64,000 nucleotides of DNA, taken from contig NZ_JBBEXD010000001.1 of the NCBI RefSeq assembly GCF_037782385.1, positions 558,001 through 622,000 of the forward strand, in the 5' to 3' direction. The translations under genes and the position numbers were made by a program. This document shows, piece after piece, positions 1 to 8,311 of this stretch (its first letter is position 1; each line of letters starts with the position of its first letter). This DNA comes from Ascidiimonas meishanensis (lineage in GTDB: Bacteria; Bacteroidota; Bacteroidia; Flavobacteriales; Flavobacteriaceae). The notes beneath the pieces were generated by a model. The model was not told the origin of the DNA, did no database searches, and worked only from the letters and a program-made list of their open reading frames with translations.

Positions 1-40
1 CTAAGTATCTTGTAAAAAATAATTTTTGAAATCCAGTGCA

Positions 41-502
41 TTAGTTCATTTTATCAATTATTATTTTGTCTTGCATTGAAAGTTGGTATTCTGAAATAAA
101 TTTATGCTTACTTGGAAATAAATATACCATAAGTATTACAGCAAACAAAGGAATTAAAAGGTAGAGTAAAGAACCGGAATTTAAAAACTGAAAAATTGCA
201 AAGAAAGAAGGCCCTTCTAACAATGCCATTTTAATAATAATTTTTGTTTGATAATTAGATATTTTAGCGGATAAATTATAGGAGGTTGGAGGCACTAAGA
301 ATCTATTCACTAAGTAAAACGCAGCAATCGCTCCAGAAAAAAAAAGCATAAATGCTATGGGTAGCATAAAATCTTCCGCATCATAATCCATGGAAACAGT
401 ATCTTGTAACCATAATGAAATAACTAAAAAAAATGCGATCCCAGATAGGAGCCCTATCCCTATTACCTGAATTGTTTTAAACTGATTTGTTTGTTGATTC
501 AT
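41..502 (-). CDS. Hypothetical membrane protein, last gene of the kdsB operon
   Basis: I do not recognise the family. The 153-residue product has about four hydrophobic segments (roughly residues 10-28, 45-65, 92-110 and 115-130) with short polar loops, so it is probably an inner-membrane protein. The open frame extends 27 codons further upstream into the preceding dehydrogenase gene, but the ATG at 502 (MNQQTNQF) lies 2 bases after that gene's stop codon and is the natural coupled start. It is the fifth gene of a same-strand operon with kdsB, so a role near envelope sugar metabolism is possible but unproven. Confidence 0.6.
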   Translation of the reverse strand: MNQQTNQFKTIQVIGIGLLSGIAFFLVISLWLQDTVSMDYDAEDFMLPIAFMLFFSGAIAAFYLVNRFLVPPTSYNLSAKISNYQTKIIIKMALLEGPSFFAIFQFLNSGSLLYLLIPLFAVILMVYLFPSKHKFISEYQLSMQDKIIIDKMN

Positions 503-504
503 CG

Positions 505-1587
505 CTAAATTTTTTCGTAAATGTTTTGTAACTTTTTTGGAGTTATGATGCTTTTCCAATCTTTCCCTAAAGCATTCTCCCATAGCGGTTCCAAGCTTAG
601 GGCAATTTGCGTCATTTTAAGATAATCTGCTTCACTAAGATTTGCACAAATCCCTTTGCGTAACTCTACCTCGTTTATCTCTTTCATTTTTTTAAAGGTT
701 TTTACACCTTCTGGATAGTACTCTTCTAAATGATCAAATACCAAACAATTTCCTTCTCCATGACGAATGCCTAAAACGTAAGAGAGCCCGTAACTTATTG
801 CATGTGCTATGCCTACTTGAGAATAAGCAATACTCATGCCTCCATGCCATGAAGCCATCATTAATTTGCTTCTGCTTTCATTATTAGAGATATTAGTATT
901 CGTAAAAACATCTAGACATAAATCAAATGCTTTCTCTCCATAGCTTTGGCTAAAGGCATTTAAAAAACTTCCATTAAGTGACTCTATACAATGTATATAG
1001 CAGTCCATTCCTGTATAAAACCATTGTTCTTTTGATACACCTTGGGTTAATTGTGGATCTAACACTACCTGATCAAAAGGAGTAAAATCTGAATTTATTC
1101 CTAATTTTTTATCGGGCCCCGAAAGCACCGTTGTTCTAGACACTTCTGCTCCAGTACCGCTAATAGTGGGTATTCCAACATGATATAATCCCTTATTACT
1201 TACCAAGTCCCATCCCTGATAGTCTGCAGCATTCCCTGAGTTTGTAAAGAGTAAAGAGACTGCTTTCGCTAAATCCATTACGGTACCACCACCTATGCCA
1301 ATAATACCATCTGGTGAAGGTGACACATTATTTTTAATGTGATCTACCAGAATATCTACTTGAGCTGTTTTAGGCTCCTCATCGGCAGAAATAAAAATAA
1401 TTCTATCATTGAATAATACTGGAATACGAGAAATCACATCAATTTTTCTCTCAAAAATATCATCTACAAGAAATATAAAAGCAGAGTCACTATTTTTCCT
1501 TTTGGGAAGTAATATCTCATGCAACTGGTCAAAACAACCATTACCAAACATTACTCTGGGCACCATTGGAAAGTTTTTAAATCTCAT
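505..1587 (-). CDS. kdnB: Iron-containing alcohol dehydrogenase, KdnB-like (3-deoxy-manno-octulosonate 8-oxidase)
   Basis: This is a 360-residue type III (iron) alcohol dehydrogenase. The nucleotide-binding GGGTVMDLAK motif is at residues 99-108, and the four metal ligands are visible as D195, H199, H262 and H276. The whole sequence, including the MRFKNF start, the GMDCYIHCIES segment and the HGEGN segment, resembles Shewanella KdnB, which oxidises C8 of Kdo before amination by KdnA. The neighbouring kdsB supports this substrate. The start is the ATG at 1587, which shares one base with the upstream stop codon (TGATG); an in-frame TTG one codon earlier is less likely. No KdnA-type aminotransferase occurs in the window, so the fate of the C8 aldehyde is open. 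Confidence 0.75.
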   Translation of the reverse strand: MRFKNFPMVPRVMFGNGCFDQLHEILLPKRKNSDSAFIFLVDDIFERKIDVISRIPVLFNDRIIFISADEEPKTAQVDILVDHIKNNVSPSPDGIIGIGGGTVMDLAKAVSLLFTNSGNAADYQGWDLVSNKGLYHVGIPTISGTGAEVSRTTVLSGPDKKLGINSDFTPFDQVVLDPQLTQGVSKEQWFYTGMDCYIHCIESLNGSFLNAFSQSYGEKAFDLCLDVFTNTNISNNESRSKLMMASWHGGMSIAYSQVGIAHAISYGLSYVLGIRHGEGNCLVFDHLEEYYPEGVKTFKKMKEINEVELRKGICANLSEADYLKMTQIALSLEPLWENALGKDWKSIITPKKLQNIYEKI

Positions 1588-2237
1588 CAAACCGTTTTCT
1601 TCTTTTCTAATTCCTGATTAAGTTGTTCCTGAAATTTTTCGGCAAAAAGCCCTACGTGATAACCATCCATAATTGCATGATTTACATGGACTGAAACTGG
1701 CATTAATTTTTGCATATTTTGCTCATATATTTTACCAAATGATATCTTTGGAATAGATTCTCTCAAGCTAAAACTTCTGGCATGAGAGATCGCAGTAAAT
1801 TTAATCCAAGGTAAAACTGAAAAATGAATGGTATTGTCATCATTTTCAACAGAAATGAGTCTATTATCTGCCTCTACCCTTTTGATTTCCTGGGTCATTT
1901 GAGATGAAAATTCAAAAAAATCTGTATGGTAATCAATATGTGCAAATCCAAAAGTACCGTTAGGTCTGTAAACTGTAGGAGAGGCTCCAATACTATGGTG
2001 CAAAACCACTATATCATTACCTCTGATGCGTAATCTAAATTCTTTTATTTCATTGGCAGTTTTAAGAGCGGCATAGAGATATGCTATATAAAAAGAAATA
2101 TTGCTTCCTTTTACATAGTTATAAAGATAGGTTACATCCACATCAAAAGTGACCCCAAAAAAAGGTTCTTCAAAATTTTTAAAAAAATGAAAATGTTCTT
2201 TACGGTCCCAAGATTCTATGTCAAATAACTGGCTCAC
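1587..2237 (-). CDS. Chloramphenicol-acetyltransferase-fold acyltransferase
   Basis: The 216-residue protein has the size and layout of the trimeric CAT family. The catalytic signature H187-xxx-D191-G192 is intact (VNHAIMDGYHVGLF near the C terminus), as is the early WDRKEHFHFF segment typical of the family. It should transfer an acetyl or other acyl group from CoA to a hydroxyl or amine. The GTG start overlaps the upstream HAD gene by four bases (GTGA), and the stop is coupled to the KdnB-like gene. The operon suggests a sugar or sugar-nucleotide acceptor rather than an antibiotic; this is inference. Confidence 0.7.
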   Translation of the reverse strand: MSQLFDIESWDRKEHFHFFKNFEEPFFGVTFDVDVTYLYNYVKGSNISFYIAYLYAALKTANEIKEFRLRIRGNDIVVLHHSIGASPTVYRPNGTFGFAHIDYHTDFFEFSSQMTQEIKRVEADNRLISVENDDNTIHFSVLPWIKFTAISHARSFSLRESIPKISFGKIYEQNMQKLMPVSVHVNHAIMDGYHVGLFAEKFQEQLNQELEKKKTV

Positions 2238-2929
2238 TTTAAATATTTTAAAATTTCTTTGATGGAGCTCATGGTTGCGTAACTGTCATTTTCCTCTTGA
2301 GGAGCAACTGTTTCATGCGCCCAAGTTGTATGAAAAGGAATATGGATTGCTCTTGCTCCAATATTAATTAGCGGCAGTATATCTGATTTAAGAGAATTTC
2401 CTATCATTAAAAATTCAGAAGGTTTGACCTCTAGATGCTCTAAAAGATTCCTGTAATTTGATTCTTTTTTATCACTAAGCACTTCAATATGATGAAAGTA
2501 TTTGGACAAACCTGATTTCTCCAATTTACGCTCCTGGTCTAAAAGATCTCCTTTGGTTAATAATAATATTCTGTAATCTCCATTCAATTTCTTCAACACC
2601 TCTTCTACTCCTTCCAAGAGTTCAACTGGTTCGTGAATCATTTTCTTACCCATCTTAATAATCTCAGAAATTGATTTCACATCAATTTGTCCATTAGAGA
2701 GTTCTATCGCAGACTCTATCATTGATAGCATAAAACCTTTGATTCCGTACCCATAAAACTCAAGATTCTTAATCTCTGTGCTAAACAACTCTTGATCTAT
2801 TTTGTTTTCGGTTTCATAGGCGCGTAGTAAACTTGCAAACTTATGCTCCGTTTCTCTAAAATAGGTTTCATTAACCCATAAGGTGTCATCTGCATCAAAA
2901 CCCAAAGTTGTAATTCCCTCGTAATTCAT
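2234..2929 (-). CDS. HAD-superfamily hydrolase
   Basis: This is a 231-residue HAD hydrolase of the subclass with an inserted helical cap. Motif I is GFDADDTLW with nucleophile D12 and acid/base D14. Motif II is the threonine of LLTKGD, and motif III/IV is GNSLKSDI. A helical cap fits between motifs I and II. The ATG overlaps the kdsB stop by four bases (ATGA), so translation is coupled to Kdo activation. It is not KdsC, which is a shorter capless protein. A phosphatase acting on a Kdo-related intermediate is plausible, but the substrate is unknown. Confidence 0.75.
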   Translation of the reverse strand: MNYEGITTLGFDADDTLWVNETYFRETEHKFASLLRAYETENKIDQELFSTEIKNLEFYGYGIKGFMLSMIESAIELSNGQIDVKSISEIIKMGKKMIHEPVELLEGVEEVLKKLNGDYRILLLTKGDLLDQERKLEKSGLSKYFHHIEVLSDKKESNYRNLLEHLEVKPSEFLMIGNSLKSDILPLINIGARAIHIPFHTTWAHETVAPQEENDSYATMSSIKEILKYLK

Positions 2930-3654
2930 ATCATTTTTTTCTTTGCCCGTTCAAGATCTTCAGGTGTATCTATTTCAATCCCGGTCACTCTGGTTTCAAC
3001 CATTTTAATTTTTCTGCCATATTCTAAATATCGAATGGCTTCAATTTTCTCTGTAGCTTCCAAAGGGCGCATTTCCAAATTTGGAAAATCTACTAACGCT
3101 TTTTTTCTAAAGGCATAAATTCCCTTATGCTTGTAATATTGAATTCCGGTATTTTGTGCTCTTGGATATGGTATAGCTGCTCTTGAAAAATACAAGGCAA
3201 AATTACGATGATCTACAATTACTTTTACCGTATTAGGGTTATTGATTTCCTCTATATCATGAATAGGTGTCATTAAAGAAGCAAGGTCTATTTCCTTTTT
3301 ATCATCTTTAACAAAAACATCCAATACCTTCTGCAAACTTTCTTTTTCGGTAAAAGGTTCATCTCCCTGAACATTCACTACAATATCCACATGCATACTC
3401 GCCACTGCTTCTGCAATGCGATCACTGCCACATTCATGTTCTTTTATGCTCATGATAGCCTTCCCTCCATTGGAAGTGATCTCCTTAAAAATAATATCAC
3501 TATCTGTTACCACAAAAACATCATCAAAAAGACCTGTTTCAAGGGTTGCCATATAGGTTCTTAAAATGACCGTTTTACCTCCAAGATCCTGCATTAATTT
3601 ACCCGGAAAGCGTGAGGCCGCATATCTTGCCGGAATCATAGAAATAGCTTTCAT
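2926..3654 (-). CDS. kdsB: 3-deoxy-manno-octulosonate cytidylyltransferase (CMP-Kdo synthetase)
   Basis: KdsB activates Kdo (or a derivative such as 8-amino-Kdo) with CTP to give CMP-Kdo for the lipopolysaccharide inner core. The N-terminal IPARYAASRFPGK nucleotide-binding motif, VVNVQGDEPF and the C-terminal GIEIDTPEDLERA are diagnostic, and 242 residues is the normal length. I chose the ATG at 3654 (MKAISMIPARY). The longer frame begins with TTG at 3678, which falls inside the predicted -7 promoter element at 3676-3683. It is the first gene of a five-gene overlapping operon. Confidence 0.95.
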   Translation of the reverse strand: MKAISMIPARYAASRFPGKLMQDLGGKTVILRTYMATLETGLFDDVFVVTDSDIIFKEITSNGGKAIMSIKEHECGSDRIAEAVASMHVDIVVNVQGDEPFTEKESLQKVLDVFVKDDKKEIDLASLMTPIHDIEEINNPNTVKVIVDHRNFALYFSRAAIPYPRAQNTGIQYYKHKGIYAFRKKALVDFPNLEMRPLEATEKIEAIRYLEYGRKIKMVETRVTGIEIDTPEDLERAKKKMI

Positions 3655-3675
3655 GATAGTTGTGGAATTAGTTTT

Positions 3676-3683
3676 CAAAAATA
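3676..3683 (-). promoter_or_regulatory. Predicted -7 element of the kdsB operon
   Basis: Read on the minus strand the bases are TATTTTTG, an exact match to the Bacteroidetes TAnnTTTG element, 21 bases upstream of the kdsB ATG. No clear -33 TTG is seen. Confidence 0.5.
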
Positions 3684-3702
3684 AGATTTACAAATGAATT
3701 TT

Positions 3703-4269
3703 TCATTTCCTGCGTGGACGTATTTTTCGATAGAAAAGAAAGACAACAAATAAAATAATAATCACCAATACTACAGCTAAAACCGGTAGAAATACTGATG
3801 CAACTGATACTAGCATAGAAGTACCCGTTTCAATGGTTGAAACAACAGGATTGCCTACTCCTCCAGTAGTCGCTGTAGAAGTTAGTCTAGTTGCAGAGGC
3901 TGCTCCTTTTATGGCTGTAGCCGTACCACCGCCAGCTATAATCGCTAAAGTCCATGTGATGGCTGGAGTCATATCCGCTACTGTAGAAACCATAACAGCC
4001 GTTCCAGCAATTGTAGCCAAAGGAATAGCTATAGAATCTAAAAGGTTATCAAACCATGGGATGTAATAGGCAAAAATTTCAGCAACCATGGCTACTCCAA
4101 AAATAATCAAGGCTCCAAGACTTCCAATCCACCCCCAACTTTCATTAAGCTGCCACATGTCTAAATAAGTGACAAGACTTAATACAAATAAGGGTAGAAA
4201 AACTCTAAATCCAGCGGAAGCTGCCAATCCAATACCCAAAAAAATACTAATAATGGTATCTGAAGTCAT
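3703..4269 (-). CDS. DUF4126 family membrane protein
   Basis: The 188-residue product has several hydrophobic segments, an AGFRVFLPLFVLSL stretch at the N terminus that is typical of DUF4126, a small-residue-rich Gly/Ala/Thr region in the middle, and a basic C terminus (FYRKIRPRRK). It is an inner-membrane protein of unknown function. The ATG at 4269 (MTSDTIIS) fits the family; an in-frame GTG seven codons earlier is less likely. It sits upstream of kdsB with a 48-base gap that contains the kdsB promoter, so it is probably a separate unit. Confidence 0.7.
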   Translation of the reverse strand: MTSDTIISIFLGIGLAASAGFRVFLPLFVLSLVTYLDMWQLNESWGWIGSLGALIIFGVAMVAEIFAYYIPWFDNLLDSIAIPLATIAGTAVMVSTVADMTPAITWTLAIIAGGGTATAIKGAASATRLTSTATTGGVGNPVVSTIETGTSMLVSVASVFLPVLAVVLVIIILFVVFLFYRKIRPRRK

Positions 4270-4300
4270 AATTGTGATAAATAAGAGCACTAAATTACAA

Positions 4301-5728
4301 TTAATCTTCTACAAAAAAATCATTTTTAAATCCGATTAAATAGAGTTGTCCACTTGCTCTGGTTACAGCGGTATAAAGCCACCTAAGATATTCTCTATCA
4401 ATACCGTTTGGGGCATAAGGTTGTTCTACAAATACAGTACGCCATTGACCACCCTGAGATTTATGACAAGTAATTGCATAGGAGAATTTTACCTGTAGCG
4501 CATTAAAAAATTTATTGTTTTTTACTTTCAGAAATTTACGATACTTAGAGGTTTCATCTTCATAGTCTTTTAAGACTTCCTGATACAATTGATTTCCTTG
4601 TTCATAAGAAAGTGCTGGGGTTTCAGCTTCTAGAGTGTCTAATAGAAGTACGGTTTCAAAAGGTTTTTGATCTGGATAATCTACCATGCGCACCTGTACT
4701 TCTGCAAAACGAAAACCATATAGCTCCTTAAAAGAAAAAATTTCTAACACTTCAATAATATCTCCATTTGCAATAAAACCAGCCTTGCTGGACGATTTTA
4801 ACCAAAAATAATTATTGCGAACTACCATTAAATAATCTCCGGTAGCCAACTCGTGTTCATGGAATAAAATTCTACTTCTTATTTGTTGATTGTACAGATT
4901 CGCTCTTTTATTAGAACGAACAATAATTGCGGTTTCTTCTTTACCATTTTCAGAATATGCTTCTGTAATTGCCTCTAGTATTTCTGTTCCTTCAACAAGT
5001 CTTACTATATCCTGATAGCCTTTTAAATTAAATTTAAAAATATCGGGAAAATTCCCTTTTATCTCTTCTCTTAAAAGAGTGGCGTTCCATAATATACCAG
5101 AATCTTTTTGCTGTCTCACCACTTCATCTAATTCAATATGACTTACCTCTTTGTTATAATTTAAAGATATTTTATCTATATCTAGTGCTGGACTTACATC
5201 CAGATTTACAGGAGGTAGTTGTGCTGTATCTCCAATAAGCAGTAATTTACATTTATGCCCAGCATATACATATTGAATAAGATCATCCAACAATGAACCA
5301 TTTTCAAAAAATTTAGAGTCACTTTGTACATCTGAAATCATAGATGCTTCATCTACAATAAAAATCGTATTTCGGTGTTTGTTAGGTTGCAATACGAAGC
5401 TCACACCTCCATTTTTTTGCTTTTTAGGAAAATAAATATGCTTATGAATGGTGTTTGCATTCCTTTTAGAATAATTGGTAATCACTTTGGCAGCTCTCCC
5501 CGTAGGTGCCAATAAAACAGATTTCATTAGGGTTTCCCATAGGTTGTTCACCAACGTACCAATAATAGTTGTTTTTCCCGTACCTGCATACCCTTTCATC
5601 ATAAAAAGAGCATTTGCATCATCATTAAACAAAAAACCAGAAAGCTGTTGTAACGCAATATCCTGTTTTGGTGTGGGTTGATGTGGAAAATTTTCAATAA
5701 GTAATTTATAAAAAGAAGACTCTGTCAT
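4301..5728 (-). CDS. RecD-like / Dda-like superfamily 1 DNA helicase
   Basis: This 475-residue ATPase has Walker A GYAGTGKTT at residues 46-54, Walker B FIVDEASMI and motif III LLIGDTAQLPP. Its C-terminal UvrD-C-2 region carries AITCHKSQGGQW and LYTAVTRA. This is the core of the SF1B 5'-to-3' helicases (RecD2, phage T4 Dda). The long N-terminal domain of RecD2 is missing, and no recB or recC lies nearby, so it is not a RecBCD subunit. It probably acts in replication or repair as a stand-alone helicase. The gene is monocistronic and divergent from the gene at 5843. Confidence 0.85.
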   Translation of the reverse strand: MTESSFYKLLIENFPHQPTPKQDIALQQLSGFLFNDDANALFMMKGYAGTGKTTIIGTLVNNLWETLMKSVLLAPTGRAAKVITNYSKRNANTIHKHIYFPKKQKNGGVSFVLQPNKHRNTIFIVDEASMISDVQSDSKFFENGSLLDDLIQYVYAGHKCKLLLIGDTAQLPPVNLDVSPALDIDKISLNYNKEVSHIELDEVVRQQKDSGILWNATLLREEIKGNFPDIFKFNLKGYQDIVRLVEGTEILEAITEAYSENGKEETAIIVRSNKRANLYNQQIRSRILFHEHELATGDYLMVVRNNYFWLKSSSKAGFIANGDIIEVLEIFSFKELYGFRFAEVQVRMVDYPDQKPFETVLLLDTLEAETPALSYEQGNQLYQEVLKDYEDETSKYRKFLKVKNNKFFNALQVKFSYAITCHKSQGGQWRTVFVEQPYAPNGIDREYLRWLYTAVTRASGQLYLIGFKNDFFVED

Positions 5729-5799
5729 CTGGAAATAATCTGGTCTAAAGTTAACAATGTTTTTTAAGGGTAAATACTTTATCCATTAAAAAAAAATTG

Positions 5800-5807
5800 T
5801 AGATTTG
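5800..5807 (+). promoter_or_regulatory. Predicted -7 element upstream of 5843
   Basis: TAGATTTG matches the Bacteroidetes TAnnTTTG element, 35 bases before the ATG at 5843. No good -33 TTG is visible. Confidence 0.45.
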
Positions 5808-5842
5808 CCTAAATCACTATAATCTAATTCAAAAATACACAA

Positions 5843-6493
5843 ATGAAAACAGCCATTCAAATAGCACTTTGGTTATTAAGTTTTTTCTTTGCTTTTATGA
5901 TCTATAAGTCGATTAGTGAACCGATCGAATTTAAGAAGGTAAAAGAAGAGCGATACAAAGCAGTCATAGCAAAACTTAAAGACATCAGAGATGCTCAGGA
6001 GGCTCACAGAACTGTAACTGGTAAATTTGCTTCTAATTTTGATGCATTGGTTAAGTTTGTTGACACTGCCCAATTCACTATCACCCAGCAACGTGACTCT
6101 TCTTTTATGGAATATGATGAAGTTTATAAAATTGATATGCTTCGCGAGGTAAAGATTATAGACACTTTAGGATTTAAAGCGATAAAAGATTCTATCTTTA
6201 AAAATTCTGATCGCTATAAAACCATGATGAATGTTCCTTTTGCCGAGAATACGGCCAAATTCGAGATGAAAGCTGCTATTTTAGATAAAGAAGGATACAA
6301 AGCACCTGTATTTGAAGCGAAGGTTAAAAAAGATGTTATTCTTTACGATCAGCCTAAAAATTTACGAGTTCAGGAAAATCAGATGATTTCAGTTGATGAA
6401 GTAAATGGAAATTCTATTATTGTAGGATCATTAAACGATGTAAGTACCAATGGTAACTGGCCTACCATATATGACACTAAAAAGAAGAATTAA
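5843..6493 (+). CDS. Conserved membrane-anchored hypothetical protein
   Basis: Residues 5-22 form a single hydrophobic segment and the remaining roughly 190 residues are polar, so the protein is likely anchored in the inner membrane and faces the periplasm. After the anchor the pattern LKDIRDAQEAHRTVTGKF, followed by SNFDALVKFV, resembles the helix-then-GxY region of type IV pilin-like proteins, but the glycine cleavage site and the prepilin peptidase signature are not evident. It overlaps the start of the DUF3822 gene by 23 to 44 bases, depending on that gene's start, and is presumably co-transcribed with it and rsmD. Function unknown. Confidence 0.7.
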   Translation: MKTAIQIALWLLSFFFAFMIYKSISEPIEFKKVKEERYKAVIAKLKDIRDAQEAHRTVTGKFASNFDALVKFVDTAQFTITQQRDSSFMEYDEVYKIDMLREVKIIDTLGFKAIKDSIFKNSDRYKTMMNVPFAENTAKFEMKAAILDKEGYKAPVFEAKVKKDVILYDQPKNLRVQENQMISVDEVNGNSIIVGSLNDVSTNGNWPTIYDTKKKN

Positions 6494-7298
6494 TACATAC
6501 GATTTATCAAATAAAGAATTGTCCATTCAGGTTGATCTGAGTGGACTTTCTTTTTGCATTCTAAATCGGGCTGAACATAAAATTGAAGCTGTATTTCATG
6601 AGAATTTTCAAGAATCTGTAACTCCAGATATTCTAGAGCAAAAGCTCAAAGAATTGTTTAATGAACACCCTACAATAAAACTTCTAAGAAAATTACACCT
6701 AGTTCATAGTAATGAGCTTTCTGCATTTATTCCAGAAGCTTTATTTAATAAAGATCATTTATCAGATTACCTTAAATTCAATGTGAAAATCCTTGAAAAT
6801 GACGTAGTAGTATTTGATGAAATTCCAGAAGCAGCTTTAGTAAATGTTTATGTTCCCTTCATGAACGTGACTAATTATTTTTTTGACCTATTTGGAAGCT
6901 TTGAATATAAACATACCGCAAGTGTATTAGTAGAGCAATTAATGCGAAAGGTAGTTCGTAATGATCAACCTGCCATGTATGCCGATATTAATACTACCCG
7001 TTTTGAAATTATGGTAATAAAAAACAAGAAACTTATCTACTATAATTCATTTTTTTATGACACCCCTGAAGATTTTATTTACTATGTACTATTTGCAGCA
7101 GAGCAGCTAGGGATGAATCCTGATTTATTTTCTTTTGAATTCTTAAAAAGTATTGATGAAGAAGATATGAAATATCAATATGTTTATAAATACATAAGAA
7201 ATGTAACTATTAGTAAGCACCAATTTAATTTTAAAACATCAGAAGATGTTAGCAGTAAAGACCTTAACGATGCACATCTTTTAATTAGTACTTTTTAA
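6471..7298 (+). CDS. DUF3822 family protein
   Basis: A 275-residue cytoplasmic protein, recognised as DUF3822 from its sequence and its position immediately before rsmD, a conserved arrangement in Bacteroidetes. Recognisable segments include VYVPFMNVTNYFFDLFG and FYDTPEDFIYYVLFAAEQL. I selected the ATG at 6471 (MTLKRRIN); another in-frame ATG at 6450 would lengthen the overlap with the preceding gene. The stop overlaps the rsmD start by one base. Molecular role unknown; the coupling to rsmD hints at a translation-related or housekeeping function. Confidence 0.75.
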   Translation: MTLKRRINTYDLSNKELSIQVDLSGLSFCILNRAEHKIEAVFHENFQESVTPDILEQKLKELFNEHPTIKLLRKLHLVHSNELSAFIPEALFNKDHLSDYLKFNVKILENDVVVFDEIPEAALVNVYVPFMNVTNYFFDLFGSFEYKHTASVLVEQLMRKVVRNDQPAMYADINTTRFEIMVIKNKKLIYYNSFFYDTPEDFIYYVLFAAEQLGMNPDLFSFEFLKSIDEEDMKYQYVYKYIRNVTISKHQFNFKTSEDVSSKDLNDAHLLISTF

Positions 7299-7837
7299 TG
7301 CGAATTATTTCTGGCAAACACAAAGGAAGAAGACTAATGGCACCGGGAAAGCTTCCGGTTAGACCAACAACTGATTTTGCGAAAGAAGCGCTCTTTAATA
7401 TTCTCAATAATTATTACCACTTTGAAGAGATTTCTGTTTTAGATCTTTTTTCAGGAACTGGAAATATTAGCTTTGAATTTGCTTCTAGAGGCTGTTTGGA
7501 AGTTGTATCTGTTGATAGTCATCACGGTTGCATTAAATACATAGAAAAAATAGCTATCGAACTCTCATTGGAAATAAAGACTATTAAAAGTGATGTATTT
7601 AAATTTTTAGAAAATACCAATGTATCCAGAGATGTGATTTTTGCAGATCCTCCCTATGACTTATCTATTGAGCAATTTGAGAAAATTGTCTATCACGTTT
7701 TCAACAACTCCCTATTAAAAGAACAAGGTACACTTATTATAGAACATTCAAAACATACCAAACTAGACCATCTACCTAATTTTCACATGGAAAAAAGGTA
7801 TGGTGGCAACGTTTTTAGTTTTTTTGAAATACCATAA
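7298..7837 (+). CDS. rsmD: 16S rRNA (guanine966-N2)-methyltransferase
   Basis: RsmD methylates G966 of 16S rRNA in the 30S subunit. The N terminus MRIISGKHKGRRL followed by RPTTDFAKEALFN is the family signature. The SAM-binding DLFSGTGNISFE is at residues 49-60 and the catalytic DPPY is at residues 117-120. At 179 residues it has the standard length. It starts on the stop codon of the DUF3822 gene. Its own stop lies only a few bases from the 3' end of the convergent RNase P RNA gene. Confidence 0.95.
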   Translation: MRIISGKHKGRRLMAPGKLPVRPTTDFAKEALFNILNNYYHFEEISVLDLFSGTGNISFEFASRGCLEVVSVDSHHGCIKYIEKIAIELSLEIKTIKSDVFKFLENTNVSRDVIFADPPYDLSIEQFEKIVYHVFNNSLLKEQGTLIIEHSKHTKLDHLPNFHMEKRYGGNVFSFFEIP

Positions 7838-7839
7838 AA

Positions 7840-8145
7840 AAGCAGGCCTATAAGCCGGATTCTGTCGAGTCTTATCATTTATCTGGAGTAATTGTTACCA
7901 ATCACCTCTAACCGCCTACCCTCCAACTTGAACGCGCAATTCTCAAATGTTGGTTTACATGGCGTTGCACCACATAGAGTTTACCTGATTTCACTACAGC
8001 ATTACCTGTACTTGCTTTCTGTTGCACTTGTCCTCTTAGCTATGTAGCATAGCTAAGGACGGGTATTACCCGCTATGTTGCGCTACGGTGTCCGGACTTT
8101 CCTCTCTTGCAAAGCAAAAGCGATAAGATAGCCTGCGGTGTAAAA
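7840..8145 (-). ncRNA. rnpB: RNase P RNA (bacterial type A)
   Basis: Read on the minus strand the region begins with GCAGGCTATC and contains GAGGAAAGTCCGGACACC, the universally conserved CR-I segment. It ends with GACAGAATCCGGCTTATAGG, the conserved 3' region (CR-V). These two elements, the roughly 300-base spacing and the pairing of the GCAGGC and GCCTGC ends identify the catalytic RNA that matures tRNA 5' ends. Ends are approximate to a few bases. It converges on rsmD with almost no gap and is divergent from dnaX. Confidence 0.93.
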
Positions 8146-8258
8146 TTACATAAATTTTAAGCAATTATCTCTTATGTTAGATGCATATTGAACAAAAAAA
8201 TTGTTAATAAATACTCCTAAATTTCAAGGGATGATTTATAATTTCATAAAGCAATTTT

Positions 8259-8266
8259 TATCTTTG
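8259..8266 (+). promoter_or_regulatory. Predicted -7 element of dnaX
   Basis: TATCTTTG is an exact TAnnTTTG match, 45 bases before the dnaX ATG, in the gap shared with rnpB. Confidence 0.55.
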
Positions 8267-8311
8267 TAATGTACACTCAGAAATAGTTTTACCTAATTTT
8301 CAAAAAATTTT

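Noticed and set aside
1587..2237. Chloramphenicol resistance gene
   Set aside because: The CAT-fold motif is present, but the gene is embedded by overlapping codons in a kdsB operon with no mobile or resistance context, so a metabolic acyltransferase is more likely.
4301..5728. RecD subunit of a RecBCD complex or a mobile-element helicase
   Set aside because: No recB or recC nearby, the protein is short, and the surroundings are housekeeping genes; it looks like a stand-alone SF1B helicase.
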